From Leptonema sp964619535 (GTDB lineage Bacteria; Spirochaetota; Leptospiria; Leptospirales; Leptonemataceae), in the NCBI GenBank assembly GCA_964619535.1, contig CAZUEX010000011.1, positions 58,673-122,672 of the forward strand: a stretch of 64,000 nucleotides of DNA. The letters are read 5' to 3'. A program made the translations under genes and the position numbers. The notes under the pieces are model-generated. The model had not been told where the DNA came from. It saw only the letters and a program-made list of their open reading frames with translations, and searched no databases. The first letter of the stretch is position 1; every line of letters starts with the position of its first letter. Of this stretch, positions 48,993-57,719 are shown piece by piece.

Positions 48993-50168
48993 ATGAATCT
49001 GAATCTGAATCTACAAGAAGGAAATGATCTGGCTCACTATGCCACAAAGGATGCAGAGGGGCGCCTTTATCATGAACCCGATCAGATCTATCGTACCCCT
49101 TTTCAAAGGGACCGTGATCGCATTATTCATTCCAGAGCCTTTCGCCGTCTCGGCTACAAGACACAGGTCTTTGTGAACTCGGAAGGAGATAACTACCGTA
49201 CCCGCTTAACCCATTCTCTCGAAGTCAGTCAGATAGCCCGTTCCGTGGCCACCACGTTGAAGCTGAACCGGGATCTTGCCGAAACCCTGGCGCTTGCCCA
49301 TGACCTCGGCCATACGCCCTTCGGTCATGCCGGTCAGGAGCAGCTCCATGCCCTGATGCAGGGGGAGGGGGGCTTTGAGCATAACAGACAGGCCTTGCGT
49401 ATTGTCTCTGTTCTGGAGGACCGTTATCCACTGTGGGAGGGGCTGAATCTGACGAGGGCGACGCTGAAAGGCATGATGAAGCACGGTGAGGTATACTCCT
49501 GCGATCGCCATCTCTTTGATCTGTGCAGAGAACGTCAGCAGGGATTCCTTTCACTGGAAATGACGCTGGTAGATCGCTGCGATCGCATTGCCTATGTTCA
49601 CCATGATCTGGAAGACGGTCTGGACTCCGGTTATCTGAAATTCGAAGCCTTAAAAGAACATCCATACTGGAATGAGGCTATGCGTGCCTGTAACGAGGAG
49701 TATGGTGAGGTGTTTCGAACGCTGCGCCGTCCATTGCAGATTCGTACGATCATTCGCCATCTGCTGAATCAATGCATTACCGATCTCATAGAAACATCGG
49801 CCGGACGTCTTCAAAAGCTGTCTTCAAATACTACGCAGGATGAAATGGATGCAGGCAGCACAGAAGGCCTGCCGACTCCTGAGAACCTGATCGGCAATTC
49901 TACAGCGATGGCAGAGTCCATTCGAAGCATCTACGAATACCTTCACGAAAATCTTTACCGACATCCTGATGTGATTCGTATGTCGCGCCGCGGGGAGCGC
50001 ATGATCGAATTACTGTTTCGGGAATTCATGGCCAGGCCGACCATGCTTCCGCGTCACGTGCAGAAGCGTATCGATCGCGATGGTCTGCATCGGGTTGTTT
50101 CTGATTACATCTCTGGCATGACCGACCGTTATGCAGAGAAGCAGTTTCTTTACCTGACAGGAGGTTAG
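48993..50168 (+). CDS. dgt: Deoxyguanosinetriphosphate triphosphohydrolase-like HD protein
   Basis: A 391-residue HD-domain phosphohydrolase of the dGTPase family, which cuts dNTPs to nucleosides and triphosphate. The HD metal site is spread over TRLTHSLEVSQIAR, ALAHDLGHTPFGHAG and the later Asp in TLVDRCDRIAYVHHD; RIIHSRAFRRLGYKTQVF is the N-terminal family block. The length is typical of the shorter dgt-like group. Its TAG shares two bases with the TAA of the convergent metW gene, so the two 3' ends abut exactly. Confidence 0.9.
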   Translation: MNLNLNLQEGNDLAHYATKDAEGRLYHEPDQIYRTPFQRDRDRIIHSRAFRRLGYKTQVFVNSEGDNYRTRLTHSLEVSQIARSVATTLKLNRDLAETLALAHDLGHTPFGHAGQEQLHALMQGEGGFEHNRQALRIVSVLEDRYPLWEGLNLTRATLKGMMKHGEVYSCDRHLFDLCRERQQGFLSLEMTLVDRCDRIAYVHHDLEDGLDSGYLKFEALKEHPYWNEAMRACNEEYGEVFRTLRRPLQIRTIIRHLLNQCITDLIETSAGRLQKLSSNTTQDEMDAGSTEGLPTPENLIGNSTAMAESIRSIYEYLHENLYRHPDVIRMSRRGERMIELLFREFMARPTMLPRHVQKRIDRDGLHRVVSDYISGMTDRYAEKQFLYLTGG

Positions 50169-50752
50169 GCCTTCTCAAGCATCGCAACGGCCTGGTCTGC
50201 AAAGAGGTTGGGCCACAGGTGCACGGACCGCTGTTTGCTGAAGCAGGCTTCTTTTACGATGGCAAAGTGCTGGTAGGCGCAGAAGTCGTGAAAGTCTCTG
50301 ATAGAGAAATACTGTATATTCGGACTCTTGTACCAGGGATGTGGCATGGAATCCGTAATGGGGGTTTTTCCGCGAAAGACGATCTGCAGGCGACTCTTCC
50401 AGTAGGCAAAGTTGGTGTAACCGATGATAAGTCGTTTACCGACGCGAAAGACCTCTTCAAGCACATAGTTGGGATCCGTTAGCTCCTGGAATGTGCCGAG
50501 CAGTATAATATAGTCAAAGGAACCAGAACTGTACTGGTCGAGTCCATCGAGGATATCTCCCTGGTGGACTGTCAGGCCTTTTTCAATACAGCTGGCGACG
50601 AGATCCATATCGATCTCCACTCCCTCGCCCTGCACCTGCTTTTCCTGAATAAGTCTGTAGAGGAAGGCTCCATCGCCGGTTCCCAGGTCGAGAACCTTTG
50701 ACCGTTCAGGAACCCAGTCAATTACAGTGGAATACACACCGGTTAAAATCAT
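50165..50752 (-). CDS. metW: Methionine biosynthesis protein MetW
   Basis: A 195-residue SAM-methyltransferase-fold protein (VLDLGTGDGAFLYRLI, GVEID, FDYIILLGTFQEL) of the MetW family, which associates with MetX and activates it in other bacteria. It overlaps metX by 4 nt (ATGA), the classic MetX-MetW arrangement of leptospires and many proteobacteria. Length is normal. Confidence 0.92.
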   Translation of the reverse strand: MILTGVYSTVIDWVPERSKVLDLGTGDGAFLYRLIQEKQVQGEGVEIDMDLVASCIEKGLTVHQGDILDGLDQYSSGSFDYIILLGTFQELTDPNYVLEEVFRVGKRLIIGYTNFAYWKSRLQIVFRGKTPITDSMPHPWYKSPNIQYFSIRDFHDFCAYQHFAIVKEACFSKQRSVHLWPNLFADQAVAMLEKA

Positions 50753-51948
50753 TCATCCTCTCCGCCGGATCTGGCCTGAAGGTTGCGGTATTCAAGATCC
50801 AGAAAATTATCGAGTACTTTCTGCAACGGGGGGTTCTGTATCAGGAATGAATCATGTCCGTACTCTGTATCAAGATTCAGATACGTAACGGCCTTGCCTG
50901 CTCTTCGCAGGATGCGCGCCATTTCTCGCGATTGTTTCGGAGGGTATAACCAGTCTGACTCGAAGCTGATGATAAGGAAACGGCAGCGAACATTGGCAAG
51001 AGCCTCTGCTGCATTGCGACCGTCGAGCAGGTCATACATATCCAGGGCTTTGGTAATATAGAGATATGTGTTCGGGTCGAAACGGTTAACGAAGCTCACT
51101 CCCTGATACTGCAGGTAGCTTTCGATGGCAAAGAATACAGGAAAGACGTCTTCGGGTAACGGAGGGCGTTGTCTGCGCCTTCCGAACTTGTTTTCCATGA
51201 CCGTTTCGCTCAGGTAGGTAACGTGTCCGATCATGCGCGCAACGGCCAGGCCATGTTCGGGTCTGTGGTCGCTGTCATATTCACCGCGGTTCCAGTTAGG
51301 ATCGGTCAGGATGGCCTGTCGTCCCACCTCGTTAAAGGCAATCTGGATGGCAGAGTGGGTCATGGCCGCGGCAATGGGAACGCAGAGATGCAGCCGGTCC
51401 GGAAAGTCTACGGCCCAGGAGAGGGCCTGCATGCCGCCCATCGAACCACCGATGACGGCAAAGAGCTTTTCAATGCCCAGGTAATCGATGAGAAGGGACT
51501 GTGCCTTCACCATGTCCTGGATCGTTACGGGCGGGAAGGCCATGTTGTAAGGCTTACCCGTTTCAGGGTTGATCGATGTGGGGCCTGTGGAGCCATTACA
51601 GCCGCCCAGAACATTGGAGCAGATGACAAAGAAGCGATCCGTATCGATGGGCTTACCGGGCCCCACATAGTGATCCCACCAGCCTGGCTTGCCCGTTTCC
51701 GGATGGATACCGGCAACATGTGCATTGCCTGACAGTGCATGTGTGATCAGAATGGCATTGTCGCGTGCAGGCGACAGTTTGCCAAGGGTCATATAGTTGA
51801 TGTCAATGTAGGGAAAGGTGTAGCCGGATCGCGTGGTCATGCCAGGTAGCCGCGCTGTTTGCATGCGAACCTCGCCTACACTGGATCTGTAGTCTTCTGC
51901 TGCTCCATCTTGAAGATCTGCTGCCATCGGTTCCTGCGGTTTGCTCAT
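50749..51948 (-). CDS. metX: Homoserine O-acetyltransferase
   Basis: A 399-residue alpha/beta hydrolase-fold enzyme that makes O-acetylhomoserine from homoserine and acetyl-CoA, the first committed methionine step. The nucleophile elbow is VIGGSMGGMQALSWA; the acid and base are near SFESDWLYPP and EYGHDSFLIQ. The HALSGNAHVAG block is typical. A promoter-like pair and a palindrome precede it. Acetyl or succinyl specificity cannot be fixed by eye, but this family with MetY normally uses acetyl-CoA. Confidence 0.92.
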   Translation of the reverse strand: MSKPQEPMAADLQDGAAEDYRSSVGEVRMQTARLPGMTTRSGYTFPYIDINYMTLGKLSPARDNAILITHALSGNAHVAGIHPETGKPGWWDHYVGPGKPIDTDRFFVICSNVLGGCNGSTGPTSINPETGKPYNMAFPPVTIQDMVKAQSLLIDYLGIEKLFAVIGGSMGGMQALSWAVDFPDRLHLCVPIAAAMTHSAIQIAFNEVGRQAILTDPNWNRGEYDSDHRPEHGLAVARMIGHVTYLSETVMENKFGRRRQRPPLPEDVFPVFFAIESYLQYQGVSFVNRFDPNTYLYITKALDMYDLLDGRNAAEALANVRCRFLIISFESDWLYPPKQSREMARILRRAGKAVTYLNLDTEYGHDSFLIQNPPLQKVLDNFLDLEYRNLQARSGGEDE

Positions 51949-51973
51949 CTCTATCGATCGTCGGCCGTCCGCA

Positions 51974-51985
51974 CTTCGGCCGAAG
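51974..51985. promoter_or_regulatory. Perfect palindrome in the metX leader
   Basis: CTTCGGCCGAAG is a 12-bp perfect palindrome about 26 bp upstream of metX and just downstream of the predicted transcription start. A repressor dimer site or a small hairpin is possible; the regulator is unknown. Confidence 0.4.
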
Positions 51986-51996
51986 CCTTTTTTGGT

Positions 51997-52025
51997 ATTA
52001 TTTCCGGAGCTTGCCTGTATGTCAG
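51997..52025 (-). promoter_or_regulatory. Predicted sigma-70-type promoter of metX-metW
   Basis: On the minus strand a -35 CTGACA and a -10 AATAAT are separated by exactly 17 nt, each matching the consensus at five of six positions. The -10 lies about 50 bp upstream of the metX ATG. Confidence 0.5.
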
Positions 52026-52050
52026 CTAAAAGGATGACAGCCCGGACCGA

Positions 52051-52078
52051 AAAAAGACCGCCCTGAGGCGGCCTTTTA
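52051..52078 (-). terminator. Rho-independent terminator after metY
   Basis: On the minus strand GGCCGCC-TCAG-GGCGGTC (one G-T pair) is followed by TTTTTTC, shortly after the metY stop. It separates metY from the metX promoter. Confidence 0.8.
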
Positions 52079-52104
52079 TTACAGTCGATTTCGGTAGAAC
52101 GGGC

Positions 52105-53394
52105 TCAGGTCAGAGCCAGGGCCTCATCCAGTGCTTCAATCAGGTCGTCCACATGCTCAAGTCCGATGGACAGGCGGATCAGATCGGGTGTCAGTCCGCT
52201 TTCCCGTTGCTGTTCTTCTGTGAGCTGCGAATGCGACGTTGAGGCCGGATGCAGAATCAAGCTCTTGGCGTCTCCCACGTTTGCCAGGTGCGAGAAGAGC
52301 TTGATGTTGTCGATGACCTTCACCGCTGCCTCGTAGCCTCCTTTGATGCCGAAAACCACCATGCCGCCAAAGCCATTCTTCAGATCTCTTGAGGCCAGAG
52401 CATAAGAAGGGTCATCTTCCAGGCCAGGGTAGCGAACCCAGGATACCTTCGCGTGATTCTTCAGATGCCGGGCAACCTTCAAGGCGTTCTCGCTATGGCG
52501 TACGATGCGCAGAGGCAGGGTTTCGATGCCCTGGAGGAACATCCAGGAGTTGTCAGGCGAAATGGCCGCACCCAGGTTTCGCAGGGGAACCGTGCGCACG
52601 CGAAGAGCAAAGGCAATCGGAGCAAGTGCTTCTGGAAGATCGTATGCCCAGCGAAGACCGTGGTAATTCTGATCCGGTTCGGTAAAAAGGCGATGTCGTC
52701 CCTTCTTCCAGTCAAAGCGTCCTGCATCGGTGATGATGCCACCGATGGCATTGCCATGGCCGCCCAGCCATTTTGTCAGAGAGTTCACGACGATATCGGC
52801 ACCGAGGTCGATCGTGCGAAGCAGGTACGGCGTGGTGAAGGTGCCGTCGACGATGAGCGGAATGTCGTGTTTGTGGGCAATATCGGCAATGGCCTTGATG
52901 TCCACGTAATCCAGAACGGGGTTACCGATCGTCTCTACAAAGAAGGCCCGCGTACGGTCGGTGATGGCCTTTTCGAAATTCGCTGGATCTCGTGGATCGA
53001 CGAATCGGGTCTTGATGCCAAGCTTCGGCAGGATGGCATCAAACTGTGTGTAGGTACCGCCGTAAAGGTTGTTGGCCGAAACGATCTCATCGCCTGCTTC
53101 TGCAAGGGTAATGATAGCATAGAAGATGGCCGATGTACCGGAAGCCAGGGCCACGGATGCCGCTCCGCCTTCCAGCTGTGATACACGTTGTTCCAGAACG
53201 TCCGTGGTGGGATTCATCAGACGCGTGTAGATGTTGCCCAGCTCCTTCAATGCAAAGAGGTTGGCCGCATGTTCGGTATTCTTGAAAACATAGGAGCTTG
53301 TTCTGTAGACGGGAACTCCTCTTGAAAGCGTCTCATCCAGTGTCTGTCCGGCATGCAATGCCAGAGTCTCAAATCGATAGTTTTTTTCACTCAT
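52105..53394 (-). CDS. metY: O-acetylhomoserine aminocarboxypropyltransferase (sulfhydrylase)
   Basis: A 429-residue Cys/Met PLP enzyme that joins sulfide to O-acetylhomoserine to give homocysteine. The N-terminus FETLALHAGQTLDETLSRGVPVYRTSSYVF, the NIYTRLMNPTTDVLEQR strand, the PLP Lys in NSLTKWLGGHG and the late HPASTSHSQL block are all MetY-like. Longer than cystathionine gamma-synthases, as expected. The ATG at 53394 follows AGGAAGG; the upstream frame is not family-like. With metX it gives direct sulfhydrylation; the sulfur could come from the nearby thiosulfate-type operon (inference). Confidence 0.92.
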   Translation of the reverse strand: MSEKNYRFETLALHAGQTLDETLSRGVPVYRTSSYVFKNTEHAANLFALKELGNIYTRLMNPTTDVLEQRVSQLEGGAASVALASGTSAIFYAIITLAEAGDEIVSANNLYGGTYTQFDAILPKLGIKTRFVDPRDPANFEKAITDRTRAFFVETIGNPVLDYVDIKAIADIAHKHDIPLIVDGTFTTPYLLRTIDLGADIVVNSLTKWLGGHGNAIGGIITDAGRFDWKKGRHRLFTEPDQNYHGLRWAYDLPEALAPIAFALRVRTVPLRNLGAAISPDNSWMFLQGIETLPLRIVRHSENALKVARHLKNHAKVSWVRYPGLEDDPSYALASRDLKNGFGGMVVFGIKGGYEAAVKVIDNIKLFSHLANVGDAKSLILHPASTSHSQLTEEQQRESGLTPDLIRLSIGLEHVDDLIEALDEALALT

Positions 53395-53463
53395 ATCTGT
53401 CCTTCCTGATCCCGGTAAAAGTATTAAATCCCTGTATCCATATCGAAACAATAGGAATTGCCA

Positions 53464-54012
53464 TCAATCCTTTTTTTTATCCCGCCGTGGAAATCCTGCC
53501 GACCTGCTACGGGCTCGAAACAGACGGATCCTTTGCCGGCGCTGCAGGGGCAGAAGAAAAAAGACCAGCATGGACAGTACGAAAGGACGAAACAGGGCGC
53601 CCAGCAGGAATTCTGTCTGCCCGGAAAACCAGGGATACAGAAGCAAGATGCCTGCCAGAAAAAGCAGAGCGGTGTACAGGGCCCGCCCGATCTGACGGCT
53701 CTGCAAAAGCAATAAGAGCAGGGGGATCAGACGGAACTCTGCCGCCAGGCCATTGTATGTGGAGAGCACCGTGGCCGGCAGGCCAATCACAAGGGCTGTA
53801 GTGTAGAATAGCCTGGTGAATTGTGCGTGGCGCAGCTGTCCGCCTCGTAGCAAAAGGAGCAGGGAATACTGTAGAATGGCATCGAGGGCAAACCAGCCGG
53901 CCAGCAGAAGAGAAAAGGCCATCTGATCCGTAGCATGAAGCAGGGCCATGTGGCCGAGCGGTACAGAAAGCGAGATCGCTATTGTGGCAGGAAGCCTGTT
54001 TTCGATGTGCAT
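53464..54012 (-). CDS. Membrane protein of unknown function in the ExbBD operon
   Basis: A 182-residue protein with four or five hydrophobic segments (ISLSVPLGHMALLH; AFSLLLAGWFALDAILQYSLLLLLRGG; LIPLLLLLLQ; ALLFLAGILLLYPWFSG; VLSMLVFFLLPL) and a basic C-terminal tail. No family recognised. It starts 8 bp after exbD on the same strand, so it may be an accessory to the energy-transducing complex. Confidence 0.6.
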   Translation of the reverse strand: MHIENRLPATIAISLSVPLGHMALLHATDQMAFSLLLAGWFALDAILQYSLLLLLRGGQLRHAQFTRLFYTTALVIGLPATVLSTYNGLAAEFRLIPLLLLLLQSRQIGRALYTALLFLAGILLLYPWFSGQTEFLLGALFRPFVLSMLVFFLLPLQRRQRIRLFRARSRSAGFPRRDKKKD

Positions 54013-54020
54013 AGGCCAGG

Positions 54021-54437
54021 TTATGGACCGGCTTCTGCCGGAACGGTTCCGGCATAGACGGCTTCAGCACCCGACTCCTTCATGAGGTCGATGACCTTCA
54101 CCACGGTTCCATAGGGTGCTCTGCTGTCGGCGTTGAGAAGGATTCGTTTCCTGGCGGATTCGGGAAGGGCAGAGATCTGCTTTTTCAGCTCTTCTCTGTT
54201 CGTTTCCTGTCCGTTTACGTAGATGGTGCCATCCCGATCAAGGCCTACGGTAAAGTCAAACTGGCCGCGTCCCGTCTGCGCAGGAGCACCGGGTAGCTGG
54301 ATCTTGAACGAAGACAGGATCATGCCTGGTGCAGAAATCATGAAGACGATCAACAGCACAAGGATGACGTCCGTAAAGGGCGTGATGTTGATGTTTCCCT
54401 GCAGTTCAGAGCGACGTCTTCGTAAACCGGATAACAT
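54021..54437 (-). CDS. ExbD/TolR-type biopolymer transport protein
   Basis: A 138-residue protein with a single N-terminal helix containing the critical Asp (NITPFTDVILVLLIVFMISAP) and a periplasmic domain with the RILLNADSRAPYGTVVKVIDLMKE block. It forms a proton-driven complex with the ExbB/TolQ protein encoded just upstream. No tonB is adjacent, so whether it serves TonB transport or Tol-type functions is open. Confidence 0.9.
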   Translation of the reverse strand: MLSGLRRRRSELQGNINITPFTDVILVLLIVFMISAPGMILSSFKIQLPGAPAQTGRGQFDFTVGLDRDGTIYVNGQETNREELKKQISALPESARKRILLNADSRAPYGTVVKVIDLMKESGAEAVYAGTVPAEAGP

Positions 54438-54438
54438 A

Positions 54439-55086
54439 TTACCTCTGCTTCCAGAGCTGTTCTTTTAGCCGGACAGCCAGTATTTCAAGCTCGCTCTGGG
54501 TGGCATCGACCTGTTTTCTGAAATAGTTATAGGCAGCACTGGAAGGGATGGCCACGATCAGGCCGGCAGCGGTAGCCACAAGGGCCTCGGCGATGCCGGC
54601 ATTCAGGTCGGACATGCTTGCCTGCCCCAGGTTCAAAAAGGACCGAATGATTCCAAAGACGGTTCCAAGCAGGCCCAGAAAGGGGGCCACGGCTCCCATC
54701 GTTGCCAGGAAATTCAGGAAGCGTTCCAGCTGCGGAACCTGTTGCTGGATGGCCCGTGCACCCGTTTCATCGAAGAACTCCTTCCATGGGGTAAACTGGT
54801 CTGCATTGCCTGTTTTCAGCCAGTCGGATTGAAAGAGTAGCAGCTGCACTACCAGGAAGCGGGCCGGCGTTGCAGGCTGTGCATAACGCTGCAGAATCCA
54901 GTCGTATTTCTTTTCTATGAGATCGGTCTGGATCTCGGCCCAAACCTGGTCGGCATCGGACTTCAGGCTTCGAAAGTATCGCAGCCTTTCGACGATCATG
55001 GCAAGGGCTACGGCAAAGCAGAGCAGTAAGAAGATGACAAGGGGACCTCCCGCTTCGAGGAACATGGCGGGCGAGAAGGCATTCAT
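54439..55086 (-). CDS. ExbB/TolQ/MotA-type proton channel protein
   Basis: A 215-residue membrane protein with three helices: PLVIFLLLCFAVALAMIVERLRYF, then MGAVAPFLGLLGTVFGIIRSF and LVATAAGLIVAIPSSAAYNYF, with the conserved GLLGTV and TAAGLIVAIP motifs of ExbB/TolQ. It is the first gene of an operon with exbD (1-bp gap) and an unknown membrane protein. Confidence 0.92.
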   Translation of the reverse strand: MNAFSPAMFLEAGGPLVIFLLLCFAVALAMIVERLRYFRSLKSDADQVWAEIQTDLIEKKYDWILQRYAQPATPARFLVVQLLLFQSDWLKTGNADQFTPWKEFFDETGARAIQQQVPQLERFLNFLATMGAVAPFLGLLGTVFGIIRSFLNLGQASMSDLNAGIAEALVATAAGLIVAIPSSAAYNYFRKQVDATQSELEILAVRLKEQLWKQR

Positions 55087-55152
55087 GTAGCAAAGATCCG
55101 ATTCGCCGAAAAGGAAATCAAGTACAATCGTTGCGTTGTGTTGTTAAAAAAA

Positions 55153-55377
55153 TCAGCCCTGCATCTGTATGGCTTCCAGCTCCTGTTTCAGGAGGGCACG
55201 GACACGACCTTCGCACGTGCCGCAGACCGTTGAGCAAAGGGTTCTTTCCTGTAGCATCTCAAAGGTTGTGGCTCCGTGATGGATCTCTGCGCGCAACCGG
55301 TCTGCCGAAATATGCCTGCACAGGCAGATCATCGGCGGACGCATCAGTTGCAGGTATCTGGGATCAAGGTCGTCCAT
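55153..55377 (-). CDS. BFD-like [2Fe-2S] protein
   Basis: A 74-residue protein resembling bacterioferritin-associated ferredoxin (BFD_fer2): MICLCRHISADRLRAEIHHGATTFEML then CSTVCGTCEGRVRALL. Four cysteines (CLC, and two in CSTVCGTC) are placed for a [2Fe-2S] cluster. BFD domains help release iron from bacterioferritin or serve as small redox modules. The start is uncertain: the ATG at 55401 is inside the loop of a terminator hairpin (55391-55423), so the ATG at 55377 is chosen, and later in-frame ATGs remain possible. Confidence 0.65.
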   Translation of the reverse strand: MDDLDPRYLQLMRPPMICLCRHISADRLRAEIHHGATTFEMLQERTLCSTVCGTCEGRVRALLKQELEAIQMQG

Positions 55378-55390
55378 TGGCAGTACAATA

Positions 55391-55423
55391 AAAAGGCGCA
55401 TGCCTGCAATGACACGCGCCTTT
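55391..55423 (-). terminator. Rho-independent terminator after the FecR lipoprotein gene
   Basis: On the minus strand AAAGGCGC and GCGCCTTT form a perfect 8-bp stem with a 16-nt loop, followed by TTATTG. It ends the FecR operon and overlaps the 5' end of the BFD-like reading frame. Confidence 0.65.
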
Positions 55424-55446
55424 CCGGGTATTCGACTTCTCAGGGA

Positions 55447-56595
55447 TCAGCGGAATTCCTGGCTGACTACGTCGGCCTTGTTCACCCTGCGAACGCCCTG
55501 CGGGCTGTGAATCACCAGGACATCACCGGTTTGAGCGATGACAGCACCTGTGATCTGCGAGCCGTCCTGGAGGGTAAGCACTTCCAGCTTATTGTAATGG
55601 CGCTGAATCTCTTTTTCGTCCTTCAGCTCCTCTTTGGAAGCGGTTTCTTCGATCTTTTTCAGGATCGCATCCTGCTTCTGTTGACGGATGTCCTTGATGG
55701 AACCGATAACTGCCGACTTATCCGTTTCGCTTTCGAGTCGGGCCAGTACAGCCGGTTCAACGACGATCAGGGTTTCTTTTTCGACGATATCCTGATCGGT
55801 AATCTGCGCTTCAGCGGTTACCACCAGTTCTTCGCCGCTTACGGCCTGGATGTCTTCTGCAGCCTTCTCGATATGCTTGCGATCGGGAGCGGTCTGGCTT
55901 TCAGCAGCACTTTCTGTCATCTCGTTGATGGCCAGAACAGTCTTCTCTACTTCAGGCTTGAGGCGACCTTCGGTCTTCTCCTCGATGATGACCTCTTTGC
56001 TTTGCAGTTCAGCAAGCTGTTTCAGAGCCGGATCACTTTCGATCTCTTCGGGAGTGGCGTTTTCAAGGGCCTCAATGCGGGGTGCCATGGCAACCTTACC
56101 GTCGATAACCTTAACGCTTGATGTACGTTCAAACGGATCGACTTCAACAGAAAACGATGTTCCGCGAACACCGGCTATGGCAGTCGGTGTGGCAACATTA
56201 AAGCCTTCGTTGGCCGATGCCTTTTTCACGTTGGCCAGCACGCCACCGTGTTCCATTTCAAGCCGGGTCTCTCCACCGTCTTTACCGGCGATTTTCGACA
56301 CCGTCAAGGACGTCATCTCGCGAACGCGTACCGCACTTCCCGTGCGTGTTTGCAGATCGATCGTGCCATTTTCTGTACGGATCAGATCCTTTGCGTAAAC
56401 GATCATTCCGATGGCGGCCGGTACTTCTTTGCCGTCTCGTATGACCTTTACGTCTCCGCTGGTGAACGTTACCACCATCGACAGTGGTTCCGTAGTGGAC
56501 TTCTCTTTGCACGCCGTCATTGCGAGGATGAGCGTCAGAGCCGCAATTGAGCCGGCATATGCGAGAAAAGTTCTTTTGTTCTCGTTCCCTCTCAT
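55447..56595 (-). CDS. FecR-domain lipoprotein
   Basis: A 382-residue predicted lipoprotein with a signal ending at MTAC (Cys29). A FecR domain follows (about residues 42-165: SGDVKVIRDGKEVPAAIGM, VKKASANEGFNVATPTAIAGVRGTSFSVEV). A long acidic, helical stretch (170-335) comes next, then a C-terminal beta module (LTLQDGSQITGAVIAQTGDVLVIHSPQGV) shared with the upstream anti-sigma-like protein. FecR domains usually sense a periplasmic signal; a lipidated copy anchored outside the membrane is less usual. It is the third gene of the ECF operon. Confidence 0.8.
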   Translation of the reverse strand: MRGNENKRTFLAYAGSIAALTLILAMTACKEKSTTEPLSMVVTFTSGDVKVIRDGKEVPAAIGMIVYAKDLIRTENGTIDLQTRTGSAVRVREMTSLTVSKIAGKDGGETRLEMEHGGVLANVKKASANEGFNVATPTAIAGVRGTSFSVEVDPFERTSSVKVIDGKVAMAPRIEALENATPEEIESDPALKQLAELQSKEVIIEEKTEGRLKPEVEKTVLAINEMTESAAESQTAPDRKHIEKAAEDIQAVSGEELVVTAEAQITDQDIVEKETLIVVEPAVLARLESETDKSAVIGSIKDIRQQKQDAILKKIEETASKEELKDEKEIQRHYNKLEVLTLQDGSQITGAVIAQTGDVLVIHSPQGVRRVNKADVVSQEFR

Positions 56596-56648
56596 TCTAA
56601 TCTCCTTTCTTACATATTGTCCGGCTGTGCCGGCTATCAGTTCTCCGC

Positions 56649-57659
56649 CTATTCCCTGTCGAACCGAATCTCCTGCAGTTCTTCTATCGGAACGGCTATG
56701 ACGCCTTCCGTCGTATGCAGGATCAGGGTCCGGTCCACCTGGGCGGCTACAACTCCTTTCAGAACGCGGCCGTCTGTCATATACAGGGTTTCCAGTGGCC
56801 GGTCATAGATCTTCTCGATCTCTCCCTGATCGGTCGTTGCCTCCATGATCTCGACCTGCTGCATCACTTCTGGACTCCACAGGTCGCGCTGGCGGCTCAG
56901 TTCGTTAAATATGACAAGGTCTGCTGTTGTATTTGCACTCTTTTTTTTCAGAATTCTGGTATTTTGTTCAATCTCGACCTCTTCAGAGGCATGAAGGACG
57001 GAGGTAGAGGACTCTTCCTCCGGTCCAGGCCGGCGCACGGTGGTCTGAACGCTGCCTTCGGTTACCCGGATGGTGGTGGCCTGCAAAGAGTTCTCTACGA
57101 CAAAGCGGGTGCCTCGAACACTGGCGATGGCCGTTGGCGTTTCCACGGTAAATTCAATCCGCTCGCTTGAATCGGCCACGCTGTGATAGCTCCTGCCCAT
57201 TTTCTGTTCTACCACAATCCTGCGATTCAATGAGGCAAGACGGATCTCTGCCTCACCGCGGATCTGCATCAGGCTGCCATCGGGCATACGCAGGTCCAGC
57301 CGTGCATTTGCTGGAACGGTGACGGTATCGTCTTTTTGCAGACGGAAGCCAGGCTGTAATGGAACGGCTTCGCTTCCGCGATGCATGACAACGGATCCCG
57401 TGCGCAAAAGGACGACGGCCGGCTTATGTAATCCATCGGGATCTTCCCTGTTGATGAGGAAAAAAGAAGAAATAGCAGCAAGCAGGACGGCGGCGGCTGC
57501 AAGCCAGGCACGGGGGAACCGCTTTCGAGGCAATACGTCTACGATCGTTTCCGGTTCCGCATCAAGCCATTCTTCACGGAAGGGGCCGGGATCCAGAGGC
57601 AGGCGTTTCAGCGCTCGCTCGAGGCGTTCCTCCATTTTATTTGTTGCATTACGCTTCAT
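56649..57659 (-). CDS. FecR-type anti-sigma/regulatory membrane protein
   Basis: A 336-residue protein: a short cytosolic N-terminus (about 50 residues), one membrane helix (AWLAAAAVLLAAISSFFLI), a periplasmic FecR domain (SVVMHRGSEAVPLQPGFRL ... VETPTAIASVRGTRFVV), and the same C-terminal beta module as the downstream FecR lipoprotein (MTDGRVLKGVVAAQVDRTLILHTTEGV). It should hold or activate the ECF sigma factor encoded 60 bp upstream and relay an envelope signal. The N-terminus is shorter than many anti-sigma domains. Confidence 0.85.
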   Translation of the reverse strand: MKRNATNKMEERLERALKRLPLDPGPFREEWLDAEPETIVDVLPRKRFPRAWLAAAAVLLAAISSFFLINREDPDGLHKPAVVLLRTGSVVMHRGSEAVPLQPGFRLQKDDTVTVPANARLDLRMPDGSLMQIRGEAEIRLASLNRRIVVEQKMGRSYHSVADSSERIEFTVETPTAIASVRGTRFVVENSLQATTIRVTEGSVQTTVRRPGPEEESSTSVLHASEEVEIEQNTRILKKKSANTTADLVIFNELSRQRDLWSPEVMQQVEIMEATTDQGEIEKIYDRPLETLYMTDGRVLKGVVAAQVDRTLILHTTEGVIAVPIEELQEIRFDRE

Positions 57660-57719
57660 TGTAACGACGCCATTCGCTATCTATGATCACAAAATTGGAG
57701 TGTTTCTTTGCAGCGTTTT

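Noticed and set aside
53395..53463. SAM riboswitch upstream of metY
   Set aside because: The 70-bp gap is too short and shows no stacked stems or conserved SAM-riboswitch segments.
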